Shown one piece after another: positions 42,960-51,146 of a stretch of 64,000 nt of DNA; position 1 is the first letter of the stretch, and every line of letters starts with the position of its first letter. The notes beneath the pieces are model-generated. The model ran no database searches. It was given only the letters and a program-made list of their open reading frames with translations, and was not told the origin of the DNA. The stretch is from positions 2,497,132 to 2,561,131 of the forward strand of contig NZ_SJPI01000001.1 of the NCBI RefSeq assembly GCF_007859865.1. Reading direction: 5' to 3'. Source of the stretch: Rubripirellula amarantea (GTDB taxonomy: Bacteria > Planctomycetota > Planctomycetia > Pirellulales > Pirellulaceae). The translations under genes and the position numbers were made by a program.

Positions 42960-43901
42960 ATGAAACAGAAATTCCCCTTCGAGCCCGAAGTCTCATCAAC
43001 GATGTCCCCAGTGATGCGATTGTTTTGGTGCATCGCATTTTTTGGTCCCGCAGGATACTTCGGATACCAGGGGGAACCCTTGCTGGCCGCGGTCTTGGTA
43101 GCTGCCGGCGTGGGATCGCTAAGTGGTTATCGAATGGGGGCGTTGTCCATGATCACCTCGGTTGCTGCGTTCGCCGCTGCGGTCTGGTACGGTCCAAGTT
43201 TAGGCATCGAACAGGAAGCTCGCTTCACCCAGTGGTTTGGGACAACGGGCCTGCTCAATCGAGGTGTCAGTATCGGAGTCGTTGCGATTGCTATCTCGAT
43301 GGTGGTTTGGTTTATCAGCTATCTCACGATCGGACGCGTGATCGCTCGGCGACCATCGCTTGATCGTCTGAACCGTCGTTCCGGATTTTTGCTCGGATGT
43401 GTTCAAAGTAGCTTTGCAGTCGTGCTGTTGATCGGCGGAATCTTGATGATTGAACCGGTTCAGCGTGAGCGTGTTGCCAACCAAAACATCCCAGAAGCCG
43501 ACTTGCCCCGAGTCACCAAAGCCGTGTTCTGGATCAGCGAGGAAGTGGACCAAAGTGCTGCGGGCAAGTACATGCGCGAGTACAACCCATTCACGCGAAT
43601 CCCTCAGCTCAATCAGATCGAACGAGTTCAACAGACTGCCGCTGTGTTAGCCGATCCGTCGAAGATGAACGAGGTCATTGAACATCCCTCGATCCGCCAA
43701 CTGCAAAACCGCCCGGACGTTCGCGAGGCCGTGGCTGAGTTGCGTGGCGATGAAAACTTGCGAGAGATATTAACCTCGGGCAAGCCAATGGACCGAGCCG
43801 CGGCCATGACGTTGCTGAGCCACCCTGCGGTCTTGAACTTGGTTGATCAGCCCGGGTTTCTAGATGAGGCCAAGAAGGCAATCGCGGATGCCGGGCTGTA
43901 G
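42960..43901 (+). CDS. CvpA-like membrane protein
   Basis: About 313 residues from the ATG at 42960; an ATG at 42903 would add 19 residues. Four hydrophobic segments in the N-terminal ~170 residues, including 'SLSGYRMGALSMITSVAAFA' and 'IAISMVVWFISYLTIGRVIA', followed by 'LNRRSGFLLGCVQSSFAVVL', fit the CvpA/colicin V production pattern. The C-terminal ~130 residues are soluble and helical ('HPSIRQLQNRPDVREAVAEL'). CvpA proteins are linked to envelope homeostasis; the exact role is unknown. Confidence 0.8.
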   Translation: MKQKFPFEPEVSSTMSPVMRLFWCIAFFGPAGYFGYQGEPLLAAVLVAAGVGSLSGYRMGALSMITSVAAFAAAVWYGPSLGIEQEARFTQWFGTTGLLNRGVSIGVVAIAISMVVWFISYLTIGRVIARRPSLDRLNRRSGFLLGCVQSSFAVVLLIGGILMIEPVQRERVANQNIPEADLPRVTKAVFWISEEVDQSAAGKYMREYNPFTRIPQLNQIERVQQTAAVLADPSKMNEVIEHPSIRQLQNRPDVREAVAELRGDENLREILTSGKPMDRAAAMTLLSHPAVLNLVDQPGFLDEAKKAIADAGL

Positions 43902-43999
43902 CAGTCCGTGGGGCCGTCGTCTTGGCGGCGATGAATCTATCGAAGCGATAGGGCTAACGAAGCTGCCTGCTCACGTTTTAGCTTGGGTGCTTCGGTCTG

Positions 44000-45925
44000 C
44001 TAAAGCGATCCCAAGTACTTCATTCGCCGTTCAAGTTCGCTATTGGGAACAACAGGGATAATCAATTTCACCTGTTTCATGTCGAGGGGGAAACGGTCGT
44101 CGCAGTGATCGTTGACGAAAACGGCGGTTCCCAAAATGGGCAACGCTTCCGCTTCGCTGGTCGCTCGAGAGATGGAACGGTACAGAAAACTGAGCGGTTC
44201 AGCACCCTGTTTGAGATCATCAAACTCAGTGGTGGTAAAGAACTCAACGGCGCGGGCAACGACGATCGGTTCCATGTCGACCAAGCGTTCTTCCATCTCA
44301 TGTTTGATGGACTCTGCCTGATCCCCGAAACTAGTCGCTGCGGCAACCGCCCAATAGCGGACCAACGGGTCTTCGCTGTCTAAAGCAGCTTTGAGTTCTG
44401 GTTTGGCCTCGTTCCAAGGCCGTAACGCCAGGTTTGCAATTCGGATCAATTCGCCGATCTCATCCCGATGTGTTTGGCCAAAGGCGACTGGTTGCGATAT
44501 TGCTTCGTCGATCAGGTAGGCTTCCGGGATGAAACTCAGATCGGGCATGTCCATCAATCGTTGCGTCAGTCGATCTCGCATCTCGATAAGTTGAGATCGA
44601 TAACGAGGCTCAGTGGCCAGGTTGTTTGTTTCGTGTGGATCGGTCTCTAAGTCATACAGGGCTTCAGGCAACTTTGACTCGAAGAAAGCCGACTGGTCCG
44701 GGGTGAGTTCGCCGTCTTGGTAAAGCTGTCGCCATTGTTGGTAGGCCAGCATGTTGTACCGGTAGTTGTTTTGCAGCGAGTCAGGATAGATCGGGTCGAA
44801 ATTGCGAATGTACTTCCAATTGCCCACGCGAAGAGAACGAACCAGATCGTACTTTTCATCGAATCGATCGGCGTGCCCAAACGCTTCGTCTCGTCGGTCC
44901 ACTTCCGATGCATCAATCTTGTCACCCAAGAAAGGTTGGCCGTCAACTTCGGTCGGGACATCGACACCGGCAAGGGTCAAAGTGGTGGGCCCGAAGTCAA
45001 CGAACTCAACAAAGCCGTTGGTGCGACTGCCAAACGGTCGGTCAACGAGATGCTTGACGTTGTCACCAACACGAACAACCAAGGGAACGTGCAAACCGCT
45101 TTCAAACAAATAGCCTTTGGATCGTGGCAAGACACCGCCATGATCCCCGAAATAAAACACAAAGGTGTTTTCAAGTTCTCCACTGGTTTCGAGATCTTCA
45201 ATGAGCTTCCCGACCTGGTCGTCCACTTTTTGAATTAGATCGTGATACCGTGCCCGGGTGTAGCGAAACAGTGGCGTGTCAGGAAAGTAGGGTTGCAGGT
45301 CGACTTCATCCGACGACGTCTTATTGGGTGTTTGCATGTCCGCCTCACTAAAGTGAAGCTGGCTTTCGTGCGAAGTGTGGATGGTTTGGACGTGAAAAAA
45401 CGGAGTGTCGTTGGAAGGCCGGTTTTTCCAGTCCGCTCGCCTGGACGATTCATTCCAAACGCCGTCGGTTTTGACGGCGTTGTAATCTTCCTTGGCATTG
45501 TTGGTGGTGTAGTAGCCAGCATCCTTGAGATACTTAGGAAACATGGACACGTTGGCGGGCATTTCGGCTTGTTTCAAAGCGCGGTGGTACTGGGTGCCGA
45601 TGCGTGGTGCATAGCAGCTTGTGATCAGCGTCGTTCGCGCCACCGAGCAAACCGGCGAGCAAGAAAATGCTCGGTCGAATGTCACGCCGTGACGTGCCAT
45701 CGCTTCAATCGCTGGCGTTGGCGTTCCCGATTCGTCAAAGTGCTTCAAATAGTGTTTCGAGTTGTCCTCGCTAATGATCCAAACAATGTTGGGACGCTTA
45801 GAAACGCCATCTTCCGCAAACAAAGGATTGGAAAGCGAAACAAGGGTGGAGGTTGCCACAATGATCAGGGCGACCAACAATCGAAACAGAATCACGATGG
45901 AAAACTCTTGAGAACGAACAATCAT
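44000..45925 (-). CDS. Exported sulfatase (alkaline-phosphatase superfamily)
   Basis: 641 residues with signal peptide 'LFRLLVALIIVATSTLVSL'. The N-terminal metal motif is present in variant form ('RPNIVWIISEDNSKHY'). The formylglycine site reads C-S-V-A-R ('SPVCSVARTTLIT'), with Val at the place of the usual Pro in C-x-P-x-R. Metal site 'FYFGDHGGVLPRSKG' and 'ESGLHVPLVVR' follow. The C-terminal ~150 residues carry HEAT-like helices ('ALDSEDPLVRYWAVAAATSF'). Sulfatases release sulfate from algal polysaccharides, a known planctomycete trait. It is divergent from a DPP-IV-type peptidase gene with abutting start codons. Confidence 0.92.
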   Translation of the reverse strand: MIVRSQEFSIVILFRLLVALIIVATSTLVSLSNPLFAEDGVSKRPNIVWIISEDNSKHYLKHFDESGTPTPAIEAMARHGVTFDRAFSCSPVCSVARTTLITSCYAPRIGTQYHRALKQAEMPANVSMFPKYLKDAGYYTTNNAKEDYNAVKTDGVWNESSRRADWKNRPSNDTPFFHVQTIHTSHESQLHFSEADMQTPNKTSSDEVDLQPYFPDTPLFRYTRARYHDLIQKVDDQVGKLIEDLETSGELENTFVFYFGDHGGVLPRSKGYLFESGLHVPLVVRVGDNVKHLVDRPFGSRTNGFVEFVDFGPTTLTLAGVDVPTEVDGQPFLGDKIDASEVDRRDEAFGHADRFDEKYDLVRSLRVGNWKYIRNFDPIYPDSLQNNYRYNMLAYQQWRQLYQDGELTPDQSAFFESKLPEALYDLETDPHETNNLATEPRYRSQLIEMRDRLTQRLMDMPDLSFIPEAYLIDEAISQPVAFGQTHRDEIGELIRIANLALRPWNEAKPELKAALDSEDPLVRYWAVAAATSFGDQAESIKHEMEERLVDMEPIVVARAVEFFTTTEFDDLKQGAEPLSFLYRSISRATSEAEALPILGTAVFVNDHCDDRFPLDMKQVKLIIPVVPNSELERRMKYLGSL

Positions 45926-48397
45926 ATGACAAGTCCATGGAAGACACGCAGGACCCCCATCCGTTCGTATTGTAAACCGGTTTGGATCGTGATGGGATTA
46001 GGTCTGGTAATTGCCATGCCGGGTAATTCGCGGGGGCAACAAGCCGAGGCAAAAGTCGAGGGAAATGTTGTTAGCGAGAAACGAAATGAATTATCGCTCG
46101 AACGCCTCTACCACCCGACCAAGAAAGTTGATTTTGCAGCGGAACTACCCAAGTCACACTGGATTGGACGAGATCAGTCAGAGCTGTTGATCCGTTACGG
46201 AAATCGCTGGTCACGCTTTGACCTTGCCGTTGAACCGAATGCCAAATCAAGGGTCAAGCCATGGCCGGTGTTTGACCGACTTTGCGATCAGCTCGCCACG
46301 TTATCGGAAATCGATCGCGAGAAGGCAGAGCCCCTAATTGCGGAAGCAGTGCCTTCGATGCGAGAGGCCACGGATTCGATCATTGTTCGGTCGGGCAACA
46401 GCGTGATCACCGTTTCGGCACAAACACCCGCGAGCTATTTATCACGCGATGGTTCGACTTGGCACGATCCGACACTTGATCCAACCGGTCGCAAGCTCGC
46501 CTATACCCGCGAGGGCGACTTGTTCGTGATGGATGTTGCGACCAACCTGACTCGACGTCTTACCCATGATGCTTCTGAAACGTTGCTTGATGGTATCTTG
46601 GACTGGACCTATCAGGAAGAAATCTATGGTCGAGGAAACTTCCGAGCATTCTGGTTTAGCCCTGATGGCCATTGGTTGGCGATGCTGCGTATCGACATCG
46701 GTGAGGTGAAACCGTATGTGCTCGCGGAATCCAAGCACGATCGCAATGCCGGGCCGACCGTGCGTTACAGCAAAGCGGGGGATCCCATTCCTCACGCCTC
46801 GTTGTTGCTTTGGGACCTTCGTGACTTCGCATCTCGGGAGGTTCCGCAGGCGAAGGTTCTGGTGCAGTCGACCAGCCAGGATGAACTCATCATTAGCGGC
46901 GTTTGGTGGCACGACCGTCAAAACAAGTTGGTTTATTGCATAAGTGATCGCCAGCAAACCTACCGAGAACTCAGGATGGCAGACCCCACTTCGCACGATG
47001 TGGTAGCGACGGCGAAAGTGTTTCTGCGTGAAGAGAGCCCTGCTTGGGTGGAGCCTCCCGCATCGCCGGCGTGGTTGCCTAGCGGCGGATTGATTTGGCG
47101 AAGCGAGTTGCCATCGGGAAAGTACCGCCTGTACTCCATCGATCCCGATGGTCGGTCTTCGTACCCGATCACTCCAAACGACATGCATGTTATGAACTTC
47201 GCGGTGTCATCTCGATCGTCGCCGCTGCGAGTGCTGTTCACGGCTGATCGTGGATCGAGTCAGGGGCATTACGTCTACCAGACAACGATACGGGATCCCA
47301 TAGTTAGGCAGGATTCTACTGCTGGGCTAGATTCTACCGCTGGGCGAGGTCCTAGCTCTGGGCAGGGTCCTAGCTCTGGGCTGGGCTCCAAGGTTGGCCG
47401 GGCGGCACGGTCGTCTGACATCCCTATCTTGATGACCACCAAGCCTGGTTGGCACGACGTTGATTTTGCATTGGACGGACAATGGTTCACGGACCGTCAT
47501 AGCACGTCTTCGTCGCCACCTTCGTTGTCCGTCCAGTCGAGCGAAGCGGATGGTGGCTTGGCGATTGCGATTGAAAACCAAGCCTTACAGACTAAGACCC
47601 CAATCAGTAAACCTGAGATCTTTTCTATCAAAGGAGAAAATGGCGAAGGGTTGCCGGCGATGTTAGTCATGCCCCGGGTGACCGAAGCCGCCAAGACGGC
47701 CCAACGCTACCCGGTTGTCGTCGAGGTCTATGGCGGGCCGGGGACTCCGACGGTGCGGGATCGCTGGCGCGGAACGACAACGCTTTACCGCGAATGGTTG
47801 TCTCGACAGGGCATCGCCACGCTCGTCGTCGATAATCGCAGCAGCGCAGGCAGTTCGGCGGCAGCGAGCTGGCCGGTTCAAAGGGAACTGGGGAAATACG
47901 AATTTGCTGATTTGATGACGTCCGTGGATTGGCTTAAGCGCCAACCCTGGGTCGACACCGAGCGGATCGCGATCCGAGGTTGGTCCTTTGGCGGATTCAT
48001 GACGCTGTACGCAATGACACATAGCGATGCGTTCGTAGCCGGAATCGCCGGCGGTGCGGTCACCGATTGGAAGGAATACGATTCGTTCTACACCGAGCGG
48101 TACATGGGGCTGCCCGCGGCGAACGCCAATGGGTACGAAGCCACTTCAGTGGTGCGTCGAGCGGGGCAACTATCAGGCAAATTGTTGTTGATTCACGGCG
48201 AAATCGACGACAATGTGCACCCGGCATGCACGCTTCGGATGGCAGATGCTTTGCAGCAGGCGGGTAAAGATTTCGAGATGATGATCTATCCGGGCGCTGG
48301 CCATGCGGTCACCGATCCGAACCAGAAATGGCACCTCGCGAAGCTGACCGACGGGTTTCTTCGGCGACATTTGCAGGGGAAAACGACCGAAAACTAA
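45926..48397 (+). CDS. Dipeptidyl-peptidase IV-type prolyl peptidase (S9)
   Basis: About 823 residues from the ATG at 45926, whose A directly follows the complement of the sulfatase start (CATATG). An ATG at 45990 is a later alternative. Signal peptide 'PVWIVMGLGLVIAMPGNSRG'. The N-terminal beta-propeller contains 'DWTYQEEIYGRGNFRAFWFS', with the double Glu that binds the substrate N-terminus in DPP-IV enzymes. The C-terminal alpha/beta hydrolase has the nucleophile in 'RGWSFGGFMTLYAM', Asp in 'HGEIDDNVHP' and His in 'PGAGHAV'. A repetitive 'GLDSTAGRGPSSGQGPSSGL' loop (~47310-47390) is unusual. It should cut X-Pro dipeptides from peptides in the periplasm. Confidence 0.93.
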   Translation: MTSPWKTRRTPIRSYCKPVWIVMGLGLVIAMPGNSRGQQAEAKVEGNVVSEKRNELSLERLYHPTKKVDFAAELPKSHWIGRDQSELLIRYGNRWSRFDLAVEPNAKSRVKPWPVFDRLCDQLATLSEIDREKAEPLIAEAVPSMREATDSIIVRSGNSVITVSAQTPASYLSRDGSTWHDPTLDPTGRKLAYTREGDLFVMDVATNLTRRLTHDASETLLDGILDWTYQEEIYGRGNFRAFWFSPDGHWLAMLRIDIGEVKPYVLAESKHDRNAGPTVRYSKAGDPIPHASLLLWDLRDFASREVPQAKVLVQSTSQDELIISGVWWHDRQNKLVYCISDRQQTYRELRMADPTSHDVVATAKVFLREESPAWVEPPASPAWLPSGGLIWRSELPSGKYRLYSIDPDGRSSYPITPNDMHVMNFAVSSRSSPLRVLFTADRGSSQGHYVYQTTIRDPIVRQDSTAGLDSTAGRGPSSGQGPSSGLGSKVGRAARSSDIPILMTTKPGWHDVDFALDGQWFTDRHSTSSSPPSLSVQSSEADGGLAIAIENQALQTKTPISKPEIFSIKGENGEGLPAMLVMPRVTEAAKTAQRYPVVVEVYGGPGTPTVRDRWRGTTTLYREWLSRQGIATLVVDNRSSAGSSAAASWPVQRELGKYEFADLMTSVDWLKRQPWVDTERIAIRGWSFGGFMTLYAMTHSDAFVAGIAGGAVTDWKEYDSFYTERYMGLPAANANGYEATSVVRRAGQLSGKLLLIHGEIDDNVHPACTLRMADALQQAGKDFEMMIYPGAGHAVTDPNQKWHLAKLTDGFLRRHLQGKTTEN

Positions 48398-48529
48398 GTC
48401 CAGACCATCGAAATTCGTGCCAAAGAAGGACTTTGCGCCGTAGAACGCGAACGTTAAACTACGCGGCCCGCAAAAAGTGTGCCCTGTCTAGTTCGCCTTC
48501 CCAGACGCTGGACCTGCACCATTTTGGCG

Positions 48530-48558
48530 TCCCGTGCATCATTGAGAACCGCACGGGA
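48530..48558 (+). promoter_or_regulatory. Leader hairpin upstream of rplU
   Basis: A perfect 8-bp stem TCCCGTGC/GCACGGGA with a 13-nt loop lies 56 bases before the rplU start. No T-run follows. It could be an autoregulatory L21 binding site or an RNA stability element. Confidence 0.45.
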
Positions 48559-48613
48559 TCCATTGCGTTCAAACCGTCCAATATTGTCTTTTAGCAGAAC
48601 AAAGAGAGTCATC

Positions 48614-48928
48614 ATGTACGCCATCATCGTCGACGGCGGTCGTCAGTACAAAGTTGAGCCCGGCATGGAGCTTGACGTCGACTTCCGTGAAATTGCCGAA
48701 GGCGAAAGTCTTACCTTCGAAAAGGTTTTGGCTGTCAGTGGCGACTCGGGCATGACTTTGGGAAGTCCCACCGTCAGTGGCGCCAGCGTCACCGCTTCGG
48801 TTTTGGGAACCATCCAAGACAAGAAGATCTACATCCAGAAGTTCCGCCGTCGCAAAAACAGCAAGCGACGCACTGGGCACCGTCAATCTCACACGCGTGT
48901 GAAGATCGAAAAAATCGCAGGTGTCTAA
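48614..48928 (+). CDS. rplU: 50S ribosomal protein L21
   Basis: 104 residues from the ATG at 48614, with AAAGAGAG eight bases upstream; earlier in-frame starts are not needed. Recognised by 'MYAIIVDGGRQYKVEPG', 'EGESLTFEKVLAV', 'QDKKIYIQKFRRRKNSKRR' and 'GHRQSHTRVKIEKI'. L21 binds 23S rRNA in the large subunit. In most bacteria rpmA (L27) follows; here an 11-bp gap leads to a Ser/Thr kinase. Confidence 0.97.
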   Translation: MYAIIVDGGRQYKVEPGMELDVDFREIAEGESLTFEKVLAVSGDSGMTLGSPTVSGASVTASVLGTIQDKKIYIQKFRRRKNSKRRTGHRQSHTRVKIEKIAGV

Positions 48929-48939
48929 CGGCCTGACTC

Positions 48940-49968
48940 ATGGCCGGTGTGGATCTCAATCAATACGAACTAGGTGAAATCCTAGGCGTTGGAACCGTAG
49001 GAACGATTTACGCTGCTAAGCGAGTTGGCAGCGACGAGATCGTTGCGGTAAAAAAGCTGCACCCCAACGTTAGCCAAGACCCCAATATCCGCGCTCGTTT
49101 CGAACGTGAGATGTTGATTCTATCGCGGCTGACGCACCCCAATATCATCGCCTACTACGGTGGCGGCGATATGGATGGGCAACTCTTCTACATTATGGAG
49201 TTGGTCGATGGTGGAACCGTCAAAGACCTGCTCGCTCGCCAAGGCATGATCTCGTGGCCTGTGGTTGCCGAATTGGCTCGGCAAATTTGTTCGGCGTTAC
49301 AGCACGCCCACAATTACGGGGTCGTTCATCGAGACTTGAAGCCTGGCAACCTCTTCTTGACCCGCAATGGTGAGCTGAAATTGGGTGACTTTGGCATCGC
49401 CCGGGATCTGCACAATACCGACCTGACCCATTCCGGCATGACCGTTGGCACGCATGCCTATATGGCTCCCGAGCAAATTACCGGCGACACGTCAATTTCG
49501 GGAAAAGCCGACCTGTATGCTTTGGGTTGTTGCTTGTACGAGATGTTGACTGGGCAAAAAGTATTCCCCGGCGAAAACTTTGCGCAGCTCTTCGAGCGGC
49601 ATCTGCATTCGACACCTCCGCACGTGAAAAATCTCATTTTTGATTGTCCTGATGAGATGGACGCCATCATTCACCAATGCTTGGAAAAGAAGGTCGAAGA
49701 TCGTCCTTTCAATGCCCGGACGGTTCAGGGGGTGATGCTGGAACTGGCTGAGAAATATGACCTTTCTCACGCCAAAACGACCGCAGATCGGGCAGTGGAC
49801 GACGTCCCGGCCGATCATGCCAATTCAAGAAGTCGGCAAATGTTGATCGACCAAATCCGCCAAGAAACCTACGGTCAGTCCTTCGACAATATCAATTGGA
49901 AAGGTCTGGCTTGGGTGGTTGCCGGAATTGCCGTCGTCATTGCATTGATCGCTTTACTGAACCAGTAA
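48940..49968 (+). CDS. Tail-anchored Ser/Thr protein kinase
   Basis: 342 residues. Kinase domain: glycine loop 'LGVGTVGTIYAAKR', lysine in 'EIVAVKKLHP', catalytic loop 'HRDLKPGNLFLT', 'LGDFGIARDL' and 'YMAPEQITGD'. All key residues are present. The only membrane segment is at the extreme C-terminus ('LAWVVAGIAVVIALIALL'), so the enzyme is tail-anchored with the kinase in the cytoplasm and no outside sensor. It starts 11 bp after rplU and is probably co-transcribed with it. Confidence 0.93.
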   Translation: MAGVDLNQYELGEILGVGTVGTIYAAKRVGSDEIVAVKKLHPNVSQDPNIRARFEREMLILSRLTHPNIIAYYGGGDMDGQLFYIMELVDGGTVKDLLARQGMISWPVVAELARQICSALQHAHNYGVVHRDLKPGNLFLTRNGELKLGDFGIARDLHNTDLTHSGMTVGTHAYMAPEQITGDTSISGKADLYALGCCLYEMLTGQKVFPGENFAQLFERHLHSTPPHVKNLIFDCPDEMDAIIHQCLEKKVEDRPFNARTVQGVMLELAEKYDLSHAKTTADRAVDDVPADHANSRSRQMLIDQIRQETYGQSFDNINWKGLAWVVAGIAVVIALIALLNQ

Positions 49969-50090
49969 AACGCGATTCTTTCGGCGAATGATCACCGGTA
50001 AATCATTTGGTAAATGAGGTAACCCGGTGTGGAATTTGCTGCCCCCTGTTATTCTTCGTCAAACGATTCGACACCACTTAGGAAACAAAG

Positions 50091-50816
50091 ATGTCCCGAT
50101 TCCCCATGGCGGTCTCCGCCAAATTCACCATTTTGTTAATGATGGTGAGCCTTTGCATTGTCACCGCCCAGGCGCAAGACGATGCGGCCGAAGCACCCAA
50201 AGCTGAAGCAACCGACGTAGAGCCGATTGGCTACTTTTTGGGTCTGTCCGTTGGCCAGCAAATGTTGCAAAACGGATTTGAGAAAGGCGACTTTAACCTC
50301 GACGCCTTAGTCGTCGGTCTTCAAGACGGCATGGACAAGAAAGATGCTGCGTTGTCCGACGAGCAACTCAAGGAAACCCAAGCCAAGATTCAAGCGTTGC
50401 TTGGCCAGCGTCAAGAAGCGGCCATCGAGAAGATGAAAGCCGCTGGCGTGCAATATTTGGCCAAGAACAAAGACGAGGAAGGCGTCGTGGAACTTGAAAG
50501 CGGTCTGCAGTACAAAGTGATTGATGAAGGCGATGGCGAAATGCCAGGACCAACGGATACCGTAGTCGTGCACTACACCGGTAAGCTGATCAATGGTCAA
50601 ACCTTCGATAGCTCGGTGACACGTGGCGAACCTGCCAAGTTCCGCGTCAATCAAGTAATTCAAGGCTGGCAAGAAGGTCTTCAAAAAATGAAGGTCGGAA
50701 GTAAGTGGAAGCTTTACATTCCATCGGATCTTGCCTACGGTGCGCAAGGTAGCCGCGGCGCGATCGGGCCTCACCAAGTGCTCGTGTTCGACGTCGAGCT
50801 ACTTGAAATTCAGTAG
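50091..50816 (+). CDS. FKBP-type peptidyl-prolyl isomerase (FkpA/Mip-like)
   Basis: 241 residues. Signal peptide 'FTILLMMVSLCIVTAQAQ'. Residues ~45-125 are the helical dimerisation domain seen in Mip/FkpA ('GYFLGLSVGQQMLQNG', 'LKETQAKIQALLGQRQ'). Residues ~150-241 are the FKBP domain ('DTVVVHYTGKLINGQTFDSS', 'VIQGWQEGLQKM', 'IPSDLAYGAQGS', 'LVFDVELLEI'). It folds secreted proteins in the periplasm, which fits the large exported proteins in this genome. A strong terminator follows. Confidence 0.95.
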   Translation: MSRFPMAVSAKFTILLMMVSLCIVTAQAQDDAAEAPKAEATDVEPIGYFLGLSVGQQMLQNGFEKGDFNLDALVVGLQDGMDKKDAALSDEQLKETQAKIQALLGQRQEAAIEKMKAAGVQYLAKNKDEEGVVELESGLQYKVIDEGDGEMPGPTDTVVVHYTGKLINGQTFDSSVTRGEPAKFRVNQVIQGWQEGLQKMKVGSKWKLYIPSDLAYGAQGSRGAIGPHQVLVFDVELLEIQ

Positions 50817-50843
50817 TTGCCGTCCTCGACGCGATGTTCAACC

Positions 50844-50875
50844 AAAGGTGCGAGTTAACCTCTCGCACCTTTTTT
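50844..50875 (+). terminator. Intrinsic terminator of the FKBP gene
   Basis: A perfect 9-bp stem AGGTGCGAG/CTCGCACCT (50846-50854 with 50862-50870) with a 7-nt loop runs into a T-tract ending at 50875, 27 bases after the stop codon. Confidence 0.92.
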
Positions 50876-50971
50876 CGTTGGTGAGCCACGGTGCATTCTC
50901 GCGGATGAATCATCACATCCGAACGTTCGAGGAATCGTTCGTCGTGAATCTCGATCTGTTTGCACCGTACG

Positions 50972-51009
50972 CTCTAGATGAGTGAACGTCATTCTCTAGA
51001 TGAGTGAAC
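50972..51009 (+). repeat. 16-bp direct repeat in intergenic region
   Basis: CTCTAGATGAGTGAAC occurs at 50972-50987 and again at 50994-51009, a 22-bp period. The rest of the gap (50876-51146) holds no convincing gene. The repeat lies 3' to both flanking convergent genes, so a promoter role is unlikely. Confidence 0.7.
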
Positions 51010-51146
51010 TCGGCTACCGGCACGAAACGACCGCCACGTCCGGATGGGTCTGCGACCGAACCATTGCCGGTTTTTTGGCTAATGGTTAAGCAGATCGATA
51101 CTCACGCGTGTAGCCGGTTGCACCCATGTCGCTACCGAACGGTTTC

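Noticed and set aside
45242-45925. N-terminal extension of the DPP-IV-type gene
   Set aside because: The extension is antisense to the sulfatase coding region and would place the signal peptide more than 220 residues inside the protein.
46442-47188. 248-codon frame antisense to the DPP-IV-type gene
   Set aside because: The plus-strand frame has clear catalytic and propeller motifs, so this is a shadow.
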